A stretch of 64,000 bases of DNA, taken from contig NZ_BOPO01000091.1 of the NCBI RefSeq assembly GCF_017312725.1, forward strand, positions 1 through 64,000, in the 5' to 3' direction. Of the stretch, positions 30,993 through 39,374 are shown piece after piece. The notes under the pieces are model-generated. The model saw only the letters and a list, made by a program, of their open reading frames with translations. It was not told where the DNA came from and made no database searches. Position numbers and translations under genes: made by a program. Source of the stretch: Actinocatenispora comari. Its GTDB lineage: Bacteria > Actinomycetota > Actinomycetes > Mycobacteriales > Micromonosporaceae. The number at the start of each line of letters is the position of its first letter. The stretch's first letter is position 1.

Positions 30993-33142
30993 CAGGCCAC
31001 CCCCCGCGTGGTACGGGCGGCGCCGGCCAGCGCGGCCGCGTCCACCTGGTCGACCGGTACGTGCGTGGCGTCCAGCAGGTCGGCCAGCCGACCGGCCAGC
31101 CCCAGCCGGAACCGCCCGGTCTCGCAGTCGACGACCACCGAGGCGAGGCCGGTCGCGCCCAGCGCCGCGGCGGCGGTGTGGGCGCGCCGCACCGCGTCCG
31201 TGCCGTACGTGGCGCGGCCGTCGGTGACCAGCACCAGCAGCGGCCGGCAGCGCGGGTCGCGCAGCCGCTCGACCCGCAGCACGTCGGCGACCCGTGCCAG
31301 CGCCTCGGCCAGCGGGGTACGGCCCCCGGCGGGCAGCTCCCGCAGCCGGGCGACCGCGACCTCCACCGACCCGGTGGGCGGCAGCGCCAGGTCGGCGTCC
31401 GCGCCGCGGAAGGTGATCAGGCCGACCTTGTCGCGCCGCTGGTACGCGTCGGTGAGCAGGGACAGGATCGCGGTCTTGACCGCCGCCATCCGCTGCCGGG
31501 CCGCCATCGAACCGGACGCGTCGACGCAGAACAGCACCAGGTTGGACTCGCGGCCCTCGGTCACCGCGACCCGCAGGTCCGGGGCGGCGAGCCGGAGCCG
31601 GCCGGTGCGCCGGCCCCGCGCGTACTGGAAGGGCACGGCGGCGCGGACCGTCTCGGCCAGGTGGAGCGCACCACCGGACACCGTCGGTCGCTGCGCACCG
31701 ATCCGCCGCCCGGTACCGGTACGGGCCCGGGAACGGCGACCGGCCGCCCCGGCGCCGACCCCGTCGACGGTGAACAGCTTCGCCCGGTACGGCGCGCCGC
31801 CCGGTGCGGTGACCGTGCCGGCACCCCCGGCCGACCCCGGCGGGCCGGGTGGGCTGGCTGGCGCGCTTGCGTTGCCGGGCGGTCGATCCGCGCCGTCGGA
31901 CGCCGACTCCGGATCGAAGGGCTCGGCACCGGGCCCCGGGTCACCGGCGTCCGGACCGTGCGAGCGACCGCCGCCGTCGCGACGATCGTCCGGGGCACGG
32001 TCACGATCCGCGCCTCCCGCACCGTGATCCGGTCGGCCGTCGTGGCCGCCCGAACCCGGATCGGTGTCCGACTCGCCGCGCGCCGGATCCGAGTCCGGGC
32101 CGTCCGGGTCGGGTTCCGGTTCGGTCTTGTCCAGCAGCTCGTCGAGCAGTTGCTCGTCCAGCCCGGGCGCGTCGAACGGGTTGCGGCGCCGCCGATGCGG
32201 CAGCGCGAGCCGCGCCGCGATCCGCAGGTCGGCGCTCTCGATGCGGCGGCTCCCGCGCCAGGCCGCGTGTGCCGCCGCGGTCCGCGCGGTGACGATGTCG
32301 GCGCGCATCCCGTCCACCTCGAACGCGGCGCAGATCTCGGCGATCCGCACCAGCGTCGCGTCGTCCAGCAGCACCCGGCCGAGCAGGTCGCGGGCCGCGG
32401 CGATGCGGTCGCGCAGCGCGGCGTCCGCGCCGGCGTACGCAGCGGCGAAGCCGGCCGGATCGGCGTCGAAGGCGAGCCGCCGGCGAACCACCTCGGCCCG
32501 CTGCCCGGGGTCGCGCGAGGCGGCGACCTGCACGGTGAGGCCGAAGCGGTCGAGCAGCTGCGGCCGCAGCTCGCCCTCCTCCGGGTTCATCGTGCCGACC
32601 AGGACGAAGCGCGCCGCGTGGCCGACCGACACGCCGTCGCGCTCGACGCTGACCCGGCCGGTCGCGGCGGCGTCCAGCAGCACGTCGACCAGGTGGTCGT
32701 GCAGCAGGTTCACCTCGTCGACGTACAGGATGCCGCGGTGGGCGCGGGCGAGCAGGCCCGGCTCGTACTCGGTGACGCCCTCGGCCAGCGCCCGTTGCAG
32801 GTGCAACGAGCCGAGCACCCGGTCCTCGGTCGCACCGACCGGCAGTTCCACCAGCCGTACCGGCCGGGTCTCGACCGGCGCGTCGGCGCCGAACGGACCG
32901 TCCGGCGACAGCGGCGCCGCCTCGTGCGGGTCGGTGGAGAACCGGTCGCCCGCGATCACGTCGATCGGCGGCAGCACCGCCGCCAGCGCCCGGACCGCGG
33001 TGGTCTTGGCGGTGCCCTTCTCGCCGCGGACGAGCACTCCGCCGATCTCCGGGGCGACCGCCGCGAGAACCAGGGCGAGGACCAGGTCGTCGGAGCCGAC
33101 GACCGCGGACAGGGGGTACTGCCCAGGATGGTGCTGTGGCAT
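30992..33142 (-). CDS. ChlI-ChlD fused AAA+/VWA chelatase subunit (cobaltochelatase partner of CobN)
   Basis: A 716-residue protein with two parts. 1-345 is a MoxR/ChlI-like AAA+ ATPase: Walker A GEKGTAKTT at 40-48, Walker B ILYVDEVNLL, VLVGTMNPEEGELRPQ as sensor. A long acidic Asp/Gly/Pro linker (about 345-470) follows. The C-terminal VWA domain has the metal motif DASGSM at 541-546. This is the ChlID/BchID arrangement that in actinomycetes replaces CobS/CobT and drives CobN-catalysed cobalt insertion into hydrogenobyrinate diamide. ATG at 33142 lies some 60 bases after the riboswitch. Confidence 0.88.
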   Translation of the reverse strand: MPQHHPGQYPLSAVVGSDDLVLALVLAAVAPEIGGVLVRGEKGTAKTTAVRALAAVLPPIDVIAGDRFSTDPHEAAPLSPDGPFGADAPVETRPVRLVELPVGATEDRVLGSLHLQRALAEGVTEYEPGLLARAHRGILYVDEVNLLHDHLVDVLLDAAATGRVSVERDGVSVGHAARFVLVGTMNPEEGELRPQLLDRFGLTVQVAASRDPGQRAEVVRRRLAFDADPAGFAAAYAGADAALRDRIAAARDLLGRVLLDDATLVRIAEICAAFEVDGMRADIVTARTAAAHAAWRGSRRIESADLRIAARLALPHRRRRNPFDAPGLDEQLLDELLDKTEPEPDPDGPDSDPARGESDTDPGSGGHDGRPDHGAGGADRDRAPDDRRDGGGRSHGPDAGDPGPGAEPFDPESASDGADRPPGNASAPASPPGPPGSAGGAGTVTAPGGAPYRAKLFTVDGVGAGAAGRRSRARTGTGRRIGAQRPTVSGGALHLAETVRAAVPFQYARGRRTGRLRLAAPDLRVAVTEGRESNLVLFCVDASGSMAARQRMAAVKTAILSLLTDAYQRRDKVGLITFRGADADLALPPTGSVEVAVARLRELPAGGRTPLAEALARVADVLRVERLRDPRCRPLLVLVTDGRATYGTDAVRRAHTAAAALGATGLASVVVDCETGRFRLGLAGRLADLLDATHVPVDQVDAAALAGAARTTRGVA

Positions 33143-33202
33143 TCGGGGCTCCCGCGCTCTCTGCCATCGGTGCGGCGGACACGGGCGCGTCCGTCGCCAG
33201 GC

Positions 33203-33345
33203 GCCGAGGCCGGTCTTCGGACTTCCCGGCCCCCGTCGTACGACGGTTCCGGGTCACCGCAGCGGGCCCTGTGCCGGACTCTCACCGGCTTCCCGATTCT
33301 CCCGCGACGTGCGGGCACCTCGGGCCTGTGCCCGGCAGTCTAACG
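33203..33345 (-). promoter_or_regulatory. Cobalamin riboswitch upstream of chlID-cobO-cobB/A
   Basis: Read on the minus strand, the conserved order of a B12 riboswitch is present: GGTGCC-type 5' part, GGGAAGCCGGTGAGAGTCCG, CACAGGGCCCGC.GCGGTGA, and at the 3' end GGGAAGTCCGAAGACCGGCC (the B12 box side). It lies directly before the ATG at 33142. Coenzyme B12 binding should switch off the downstream cob operon. Confidence 0.9.
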
Positions 33346-33416
33346 ACCCGGTGGCCGGCGGTACCCGGGCGCACCTGCGCGGAGCGGCGGTCCGGCCGTC
33401 GGTATCGTGGCCGGCC

Positions 33417-34649
33417 GTGAGGCTGCACGTGGTGGGGATCGGTGCGGACGGCTGGCCGGGGCTCACCGAGCCGGTGCGTACGCTGGTGCGCTCGGCCGGC
33501 GTGCTGCTCGGCGCCCCGCGCCAGCTCGCTCTGGTTCCGGCGATCGACGGGCAGCGGCGGATCGAGTGGCCTTCGCCACTGCGCGACCGCCTTCCGGCGT
33601 TGCTGGCCGACCTCGCCGGCCACGAGACGTCCGTCGGCATGCGGCGCCGGTCAACTGATGCGGACCCGGCCGGCTGCCCGGTGGTGGCGCTCGCCTCGGG
33701 TGATCCGCTGGTCGCCGGGATCGGCTCGACCCTGGTCGAGCTGCTCGGACCGGACGCGGTCACCGTGGTGCCGGCGGTGTCGTCGGTGGCGCTGGCCCGG
33801 GCCCGGCTCGGCTGGCCGGCGGAGACCACCGTGGTGGTCCGCGACCCCGGCACCGTCGCCCGCCACCTGGCGCCGGGCCGGCGCATCCTGGTGCTGTCCA
33901 CCGACGCCAGCACGCCCGGCACGCTGGCCGCAACGCTGGTGGGGCACGGCTTCGGTGCCAGCGGGTACACGGTGCTCGCCCGGCTGGGCGCGGCCGACGA
34001 GACGATCACCCGCGGCACTGCCGCGGCGTGGGTCGGCGACGCGCCGGCACTGCACGTACTGGCGATCGAGTGCGCGGGCGCCACCCGGTGCGGGCTGGTC
34101 ACCGGGCTGCCGGACGACGCGTACGAGCACGACGGTCAGCTCACCCGGCGCGACCTGCGGGCCAGCGCGCTGGCCCGGCTGGTGCCGCAGCCCGGTCAGC
34201 TGCTGTGGGACGTCGGCGCCGGTGCCGGTTCGGTCGGCATCGAGTGGCTGCGGGCCCATCCGACCTGCCGCGCGGTCGCGGTGGAACGCGACCCGGACCG
34301 CGCGGCGCGCATCGGCCGCAACGCCGCGACCCTGGGCGTACCGGGGCTGCGGGTGGTGACCGGTTCGGCCGGCGACGTGCTGGCCGAGCTGCCGCCACCG
34401 GACGCGGTGTTCGTCGGTGGCGGCGCCACCTCCCCCGGCGTGCTCGACGGGTGCTGGGCGGCGCTGCGGCCGGGCGGGCGGCTGGTCGTGCACGGCGTGA
34501 CGCTGGAGACCGAGACGCTGCTCGCGGGGTGGTACTCGGCGCACGGCGGGGAGCTGAGCCGCATCCAGGTGGAGTCCGCGGCGCCGCTGGGCCGGCTGAC
34601 CGGCTGGACGCCGGCGCGTGTGGTGACCCAGTGGGCGGTGACCCGGTGA
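33417..34649 (+). CDS. cobL: Precorrin-6B C5,15-methyltransferase (decarboxylating) CobL
   Basis: A 410-residue two-domain enzyme. 1-205 is the CbiE-like methyltransferase (VVGIGADGWPGL, ASGDPLVAGIG, VPAVSSVALA); about 215-410 is CbiT, with a class I SAM loop WDVGAGAGSVGIEW near 265 and VFVGGGATSPGVLD. Together they methylate C5 and C15 and remove the C12 acetate carboxyl of precorrin-6B, giving precorrin-8. GTG at 33417 is 72 bases beyond the riboswitch that reads on the other strand. The next gene is cobM. Confidence 0.95.
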   Translation: MRLHVVGIGADGWPGLTEPVRTLVRSAGVLLGAPRQLALVPAIDGQRRIEWPSPLRDRLPALLADLAGHETSVGMRRRSTDADPAGCPVVALASGDPLVAGIGSTLVELLGPDAVTVVPAVSSVALARARLGWPAETTVVVRDPGTVARHLAPGRRILVLSTDASTPGTLAATLVGHGFGASGYTVLARLGAADETITRGTAAAWVGDAPALHVLAIECAGATRCGLVTGLPDDAYEHDGQLTRRDLRASALARLVPQPGQLLWDVGAGAGSVGIEWLRAHPTCRAVAVERDPDRAARIGRNAATLGVPGLRVVTGSAGDVLAELPPPDAVFVGGGATSPGVLDGCWAALRPGGRLVVHGVTLETETLLAGWYSAHGGELSRIQVESAAPLGRLTGWTPARVVTQWAVTR

Positions 34650-34706
34650 GCGACCGCGAACCGGGTTCTCGTGCCGCACCGGCGTTGCGAGCAGGCAGGA
34701 GCGCCG

Positions 34707-34763
34707 ATGAGCGCGAGTCACCGGTCCCGCACCGGGGTTGCGGCGAGGCGGAGACGCCGATGA
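34707..34763 (+). CDS. 18-codon mini-ORF overlapping the cobM start
   Basis: ATG 34707, with AGGCAGGAG just upstream, opens an 18-codon frame that ends with six Arg codons and a TGA overlapping the cobM ATG (ATGA). The segment before and around this ATG (34673-34712) is a near copy of the segment around the cobM ATG (34729-34769). It may be a leader peptide that couples translation to cobM, or only a by-product of the duplication. Confidence 0.3.
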   Translation: MSASHRSRTGVAARRRRR

Positions 34764-35689
34764 GCGTGCACTTCGTCGGCGCCGGGCCGGGCGCCGCGGA
34801 TCTGCTGACCCTGCGCGCCGTCGCCCTGCTCGGCGCCGCGGACGTGGTGCTCTACCCCGGCACCTACCTGGACGCGGCGGTGCTCGGGCACTGCCGTCCC
34901 GCCGCCCGGCTGGTCGACACCCAGCGGCTCGACCTGGACCGGATCGTGGCCGAACTGGTCGACGCGCACCGCGCCGGCCACACCGTGGTACGGCTCACCT
35001 CCGGCGACCCGTCGCTCTACTCCGCGCTGTACGAGCAGACCCGCCGGCTGGACGCCGCCGGGGTGCCGTGGGACGTGACGCCGGGCGTACCGGCGTACGC
35101 GGCGGCCGCGGCCCGGCTCGGCGCCGAGCTGACCGTCCCGGAGGTCGCGCAGTCGGTGGTCTTGACCCGGACCCGGGCCCGCTCCACCGCGATGCCGCCG
35201 GGCGAGACGCTGGCCGCCTTCGCTGCCACCGGTGCGACGCTCGCGCTGCACCTGGCGATCACCCGTACCCGGGAACTGGCCGCGGAACTGGCCGGACACT
35301 ACGGATCGCGCTGTCCGGTGGCGGTCGTCGCGCACGCCTCCCAACCGAGCGAGGTGGTGCTGCGCGGCACCCTGGCCGACATCGGCGACCGGGTCGAGGC
35401 GGCCGGGCTGCGGCAGGCCGCGGTGATCCTGGTCGGGCCGGCGCTGGGCGCCGACGTCCGCGGCGCCGAGTCGTACCTCTACGACCCGTCCCGGGAGCGC
35501 TCCGTTCCGGCCGGAACCACCCGCGCCGCGGCCGTGCACTCCACCGGCGATGACGTCGCGGTCGGCTCCGGCGCCGCGGACGGGTCGGGTACCGGCACCG
35601 TGGCGCAGTCGCACACCGGCTACGACCGCACGGGCGCAGCGGATTCCGGCGCGGCGGGCACACCCGGTACGGGCTCGGCCGGGACGTAG
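34760..35689 (+). CDS. cobM: Precorrin-4 C11-methyltransferase CobM
   Basis: A 309-residue SAM-dependent methyltransferase making precorrin-5 from precorrin-4. Signatures: VHFVGAGPGAADLLTLR at the start, LTSGDPSLYSALYEQ, TPGVPAYAAAAA, VVLTRTRARS, VAVVAHASQP and a C-terminal VGPALG. The conserved domain ends near 245; the last 60 residues are a Gly/Ser/Thr/Ala-rich tail that runs 70 bases into the antisense of cobIJ. ATG at 34760 is preferred (GGCGGAGACG upstream), but a GTG at 34646 in a GTGA overlap with cobL is in frame and would add 38 residues. Confidence 0.93.
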   Translation: MSVHFVGAGPGAADLLTLRAVALLGAADVVLYPGTYLDAAVLGHCRPAARLVDTQRLDLDRIVAELVDAHRAGHTVVRLTSGDPSLYSALYEQTRRLDAAGVPWDVTPGVPAYAAAAARLGAELTVPEVAQSVVLTRTRARSTAMPPGETLAAFAATGATLALHLAITRTRELAAELAGHYGSRCPVAVVAHASQPSEVVLRGTLADIGDRVEAAGLRQAAVILVGPALGADVRGAESYLYDPSRERSVPAGTTRAAAVHSTGDDVAVGSGAADGSGTGTVAQSHTGYDRTGAADSGAAGTPGTGSAGT

Positions 35690-37185
35690 CGCGGGGTCCA
35701 GACGCGGCCGGTGACGGTGGTGCGGGTGCCGGACGCGCCGACGATGAGCAGGCAGCGCATGTCGATCGTGGCCGGATCCAGCTCGGCCAGCGTGGTCACG
35801 GTCAACGACTCAGCCGCCCGGCCGACGTCCCGACCGACCACCACCGGGGTGTCGGACCGCTTGTGCGACAACAGGATCCGCTGCAGCTCGGCGACCTGCG
35901 TGGTACGGGTGCGGGAGCGCGGGTTGTAGACCGCGAGCACCAGGTCGGCCGCGGCGATCGCGTGCAGCCGCCGTTCGATCACCGGCCACGGTTTGAGCCG
36001 GTCGGACAGGCTGAGCACGGCGAAGTCGGCGCCGATCGGCGCACCGGCCCGCGCCGCGACCGCCTGCACGGCGCTGACCCCGGGCACCACCCGGATGTCG
36101 ACCCCGGCGTACCCGGGATCCTGGGCCGCCTCGAACACCGCGGACGCCATGCCGAACACGCCCGCGTCGCCGCCGGAGACGACGGCCACGCGTTCGCCGC
36201 GCCGGGCCAGCTCCAGCGCGAGGCGGGCCCGGTCCAGCTCGACGGTGTTGCCGGAGGCGTGCCGGTGCAGGCCGGCCCGCTGCGGCACCCGGTCGACGTA
36301 CGGTGCGTAGCCGACCACGTGGTCGACCTCGGCGAGTACCTGCGCCGCTTCCGGGGTCAGCCACTGTTCCGGGCCGGGCCCCAGCCCCACCACGGCCAGC
36401 TGTGCGGCAGCCACGTCCGGTTCCGGCGCCACGTCCGGATCGTCGTACCGGCGGCGCCCGGTGTGGCTGTCGCCCGGCACCACGACCAGCGCGAAGTACG
36501 GCACGCCGGCCGGATCGACCTCGGCGACCGGCAGCCAGCGCTGGTCGGGCAGCGACGCGCGCTCGACGTACCAGGCGTCGTCGAGCCGACCCGCCTCCGC
36601 GAGCGCCGCGCGTACCGCGGGGAACGTGCGGCCCAGCTTCATGATCACCGCCGCGTCGGTGTCGGCGAGCCGGCGGGCCAGCTCCGCGCGCGGCAGCGTG
36701 CCCTGCAGCACCGTGAGCACGTCGGACTGCCGGGCCAGCGGGCGAGCCAGCGCCGCGGTGGACGCCGCGAACGCCGGTACGCCGGGCACCACCTCGGCCC
36801 GGAACCGCTCGCCGAGCCGGTCGTGCAGGTACATGTACGAGCCGTACAGCAGCGGGTCGCCCTCGGCGAGCACCACCACGTCGCGGCCGGCCGCCAGGTG
36901 CGCCGCGAGCCGGGTCGCGCACCGCTCGTAGAACTCGGCCATGGCCCCGGCGTACCCGCCCGGGTGGTCGGTGCCGCCGGTGGTCACCGGGTACTCCAGC
37001 AGCTCCTCGACCACCCCCTCGGGCAGGTACGGCTCGGCGATGCGGCGGGCGTGCGAGCGGCGGCGCGGCCCCTGGTGGTACGCGACGACGTCGGCGGCGC
37101 CGATCAGCCGGGCGGCCTTGACGGTGACCAGTTCCGGATCGCCGGGGCCGAGGCCGACCCCGTACAGCCGGCCGGGGGCGCTCAC
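35620..37185 (-). CDS. cobIJ: CobI-CobJ fusion: precorrin-2 C20- and precorrin-3B C17-methyltransferase
   Basis: A 521-residue fusion, as usual in actinomycetes. 1-255 is CobI (LYGVGLGPGDPELVTVKA, LAEGDPLLYGSYMYLHDRL, VPGVPAFAAST, MKLGRTF), which methylates C20 of precorrin-2. About 263-521 is CobJ (VVGLGPGPEQWLTPEA, VVGYAPYVDRV, VSGGDAGVFGMAS, VPGVSAVQA, YNPRSRTRT), which methylates C17 with ring contraction after CobG. GTG at 37185 overlaps the cobH stop (GTGA). The gene order cobG-cobH-cobIJ on the minus strand forms one operon. Confidence 0.95.
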   Translation of the reverse strand: MSAPGRLYGVGLGPGDPELVTVKAARLIGAADVVAYHQGPRRRSHARRIAEPYLPEGVVEELLEYPVTTGGTDHPGGYAGAMAEFYERCATRLAAHLAAGRDVVVLAEGDPLLYGSYMYLHDRLGERFRAEVVPGVPAFAASTAALARPLARQSDVLTVLQGTLPRAELARRLADTDAAVIMKLGRTFPAVRAALAEAGRLDDAWYVERASLPDQRWLPVAEVDPAGVPYFALVVVPGDSHTGRRRYDDPDVAPEPDVAAAQLAVVGLGPGPEQWLTPEAAQVLAEVDHVVGYAPYVDRVPQRAGLHRHASGNTVELDRARLALELARRGERVAVVSGGDAGVFGMASAVFEAAQDPGYAGVDIRVVPGVSAVQAVAARAGAPIGADFAVLSLSDRLKPWPVIERRLHAIAAADLVLAVYNPRSRTRTTQVAELQRILLSHKRSDTPVVVGRDVGRAAESLTVTTLAELDPATIDMRCLLIVGASGTRTTVTGRVWTPRYVPAEPVPGVPAAPESAAPVRS

Positions 37186-37850
37186 TCCTGCTCCCGGGCG
37201 AGCGCGTTGAGCGCCGACGCGGCGAGCGCCGAGCCGCCGCGCCGGCCCCGGACGGTCAGGAACGGGACGTCGATGCCGTGCTCGGCGGCGAAGGCGGCGA
37301 GCGCCTCCTTCGACTCGGCGGCACCGACGAACCCGACCGGTACGCCGACGATCGCCGCCGGCCGGGCCGCACCGTCGGCCAGCAGCTCCAGCAGGTGGAA
37401 CAGCGCGGTCGGCGCGTTGCCGACCGCGACCACGGCACCGTCGAGCCGGTCGGCCCACAGCGACACCGCGGCGGCCGACCGGGTGGTGCCCCACTCGCGC
37501 GCGAGTTCCGGGACCCGCTCGTCACGCAGCAGGCAGACGACCTCGTTGCCGTGCGGCAGCCGGGCCCGGGTCACGCCGGAGGCCACCATGTGCGCGTCGG
37601 TGAGGATCGGCGCGCCGGTCCGCAGCGCGGCCCGCGCCTCGGACACCAGTCGCGGATGCACCACCAGGTCGGCGGCGAGATCGGGCTGGCCGCACGCGTG
37701 GATCATCCGTACCGCGACCTTCTCGGCGTCGGCCGGCAGGTGCGCCAGTCGCGACTCGTGCCGGATCGTCGCGAACGACTCCCGGTAGATCGCCGCGCCG
37801 TCGCGCTGGTAGCCGTACCGCGCCGTCGGCGGCCCCGTCACCGTGCCCAT
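37182..37850 (-). CDS. cobH: Precorrin-8X methylmutase CobH
   Basis: A 222-residue enzyme that moves the C11 methyl to C12, turning precorrin-8X into hydrogenobyrinate. Signatures: YQRDGAAIYRESFATIRHES, where the His in IRHE is the catalytic residue of the family, RMIHACG, ILTDAHMVASGV, VAVGNAPTALFHLLELL and GVPVGFVGAAESKEAL. ATG at 37850 overlaps the end of cobG by 13 bases. The length is normal. Confidence 0.95.
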   Translation of the reverse strand: MGTVTGPPTARYGYQRDGAAIYRESFATIRHESRLAHLPADAEKVAVRMIHACGQPDLAADLVVHPRLVSEARAALRTGAPILTDAHMVASGVTRARLPHGNEVVCLLRDERVPELAREWGTTRSAAAVSLWADRLDGAVVAVGNAPTALFHLLELLADGAARPAAIVGVPVGFVGAAESKEALAAFAAEHGIDVPFLTVRGRRGGSALAASALNALAREQE

Positions 37851-38917
37851 CCCGCTCCCTCTCCCCCGACGTTCACCACGCCGCGCGTCGCACTCGGACC
37901 CCTGCCGCCGCGCGTCACCGCCGCGTCGCCGCCGGCGCCGGCGACACCCCGGGCAGCCGTACCGGCGTCGTCCGTCCCGCCGCCGTGGGTACCGGCTCGC
38001 CCGTCGGCGCCGGCACCTACGATGCCGAAGGCTTCCGTACCAACGCATCCCGCACTGGTGCCTGCCACGACGATGCTGCGCCAGGGCGTGACGACCAGCT
38101 CGGCCGCGTCGCGCAGCCGCTCGGCCAGCGGGCGGCGCACCAGCCCGTCCGGTACGCCCAGCACGTCGAGCCGCCGCCCGTCGTCCGCACGGTACCGGCC
38201 GGGCTCGGCCGGCGGTCCGGCGTCGACGACCGCGGGATGCCGATCACCGGGCCGATCCAGCAGCGCGGCGCCGCCGGTGGGTAGCTCGCCGACGTGCCAC
38301 GGCACGGTCGGCCCGTCGCCGCGGACGGCGAGGAACCGGCGCGCCAGCCCGACGAGCGCGGCCGGCGCGTCGGCGACCGGTACCACCGGGCCCCAGTGCT
38401 GGCGGCCGGCGCGCAGCTGGACGCGGGTCCCGTCGAGCGCGCAGAGGCCGAGGTCGAGATCGCGCCCGGCCACGTCGCCGCGACCATCGTCCAGGACGAA
38501 CAGGAACCGGCCGCCGAGCGCGGCCAGCGCCGGGTCGGCGCACAGCGCGTGATCCAGCGCGACGACCACCGGGCGCAGGTCGGTACGGCCGCCGCGCAGA
38601 CCGGTCAGCGGTGAGGCGACCACGTTGCGGACCAGTTCGTGGCTGCGCGACGGCAGCAGGCCGGCGCCGGTCAGGTCGGCGACCAGCGGCGCCGGCACCG
38701 TACCGGCGACCGCCGCGATGCCGCGCAGCTGAAGGTTCGCCCGCTTGGTCAGCAGCACGGCGCCGTCGCCGTACCGTTCGGCCAGCGCCACCAGCCGAAG
38801 CAGCGTCGCCGGCGCGATCCGGCCGCCGGGGATGCGCAGCCGCACCAGCGCGCCGTCCGCCGCGAGCCAGGGACGCAGCACACCCGGGCAGCGGTCGGGA
38901 TGCACGCGTCTGGTCAC
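37838..38917 (-). CDS. cobG: CobG-like precorrin-3B synthase, C-terminal Fe-S half missing
   Basis: A 359-residue protein. 1-280 matches the first part of CobG of the nitrite/sulfite reductase family: DRCPGVLRPW, ADGALVRLRIPGG, LLTKRANLQLRGI, LLPSRSHELVRNVVASPLTG, FLFVLDDGRGDV and VVTPWRSIVV. After about residue 285 it changes to a Gly/Ala/Thr-rich tail. CobG normally carries a [4Fe-4S] centre for the O2-dependent hydroxylation of precorrin-3A; here only four scattered Cys exist (10, about 124, 157 and 293), with no CxnC cluster motif. Start GTG 38917. The order with cobH and cobIJ supports the cobG name, but activity is doubtful. Confidence 0.8.
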   Translation of the reverse strand: MTRRVHPDRCPGVLRPWLAADGALVRLRIPGGRIAPATLLRLVALAERYGDGAVLLTKRANLQLRGIAAVAGTVPAPLVADLTGAGLLPSRSHELVRNVVASPLTGLRGGRTDLRPVVVALDHALCADPALAALGGRFLFVLDDGRGDVAGRDLDLGLCALDGTRVQLRAGRQHWGPVVPVADAPAALVGLARRFLAVRGDGPTVPWHVGELPTGGAALLDRPGDRHPAVVDAGPPAEPGRYRADDGRRLDVLGVPDGLVRRPLAERLRDAAELVVTPWRSIVVAGTSAGCVGTEAFGIVGAGADGRAGTHGGGTDDAGTAARGVAGAGGDAAVTRGGRGPSATRGVVNVGGEGAGWAR

Positions 38918-38993
38918 CGCGCCATGGTGCCACCAGCCGCCGCGGCCCCGGCGGCGGGCGCGACGAGGGTCACCTCCGGCGCGGACCGGCCCC

Positions 38994-39071
38994 GCGCGCG
39001 AGGGAGACGGGCTGATCCACCGGCCGTCGCTCGACCTGCTGGGGCCGGCTCCGCGCGCGCGAGGGAGACGG
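38994..39071 (+). repeat. Direct repeats of GCGCGCGAGGGAGACGG
   Basis: The 17-base word is at 38994-39010 and 39055-39071, each preceded by a CCGGC(C/T)CC stretch. They lie in the 457-base gap between divergent cobG and cobN. The rest of the gap upstream of the riboswitch shows no feature I can support. Confidence 0.65.
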
Positions 39072-39181
39072 CCGGCCGCCACACGAAGGCGACGGCCGGT
39101 CGGCACCCGCCGGACCGCGAGTACCCGTCGGGATGCGAGGGCGGCGGCCGGTCGGTCCGTCGCGCACCGACCCGCTAGGGT

Positions 39182-39345
39182 GGTGCCGAGCCCGCAGGCC
39201 GCGTGCTCGGGGGCCCGGACACGCGTCGGGCCTCTCAGGAACTCCGGTGCGATTCCGGGGCGGTTCCGCCACTGTGTGCCGGTTCGCCGTCGAGAGACGG
39301 TGGGTCGGTGAGCCAGACACTGAGCGCGGCCTCTTCCGCCGTCCA
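39182..39345 (+). promoter_or_regulatory. Cobalamin riboswitch upstream of cobN
   Basis: The conserved B12 riboswitch order is present on the plus strand: GGTGGTGCCGAGCCCGCAGG, then GGAACTCCGGTGCGATTCCG, GGGCGGTTCCGCCACTGTG and the 3' part GGTGAGCCAGACACTG. A GGGAG/CTCCC hairpin follows. It should repress cobN and cobF when coenzyme B12 is plentiful. Confidence 0.9.
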
Positions 39346-39361
39346 GGGAGCGAGAACTCCC
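39346..39361 (+). promoter_or_regulatory. Small hairpin before the cobN ribosome site
   Basis: GGGAG (39346-39350), a six-base loop and CTCCC (39357-39361) form a five-base stem immediately followed by the ribosome site GGGGAGG of cobN. It could be the expression platform of the riboswitch, masking or freeing the ribosome site. Confidence 0.45.
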
Positions 39362-39374
39362 GGGGAGGACCCGC

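Noticed and set aside
37838-38110. A frameshift as the cause of the short CobG
   Set aside because: I read the other two minus-strand frames over this stretch; neither contains the Cys cluster motif or other CobG-like sequence, so the missing half is absent, not out of frame.
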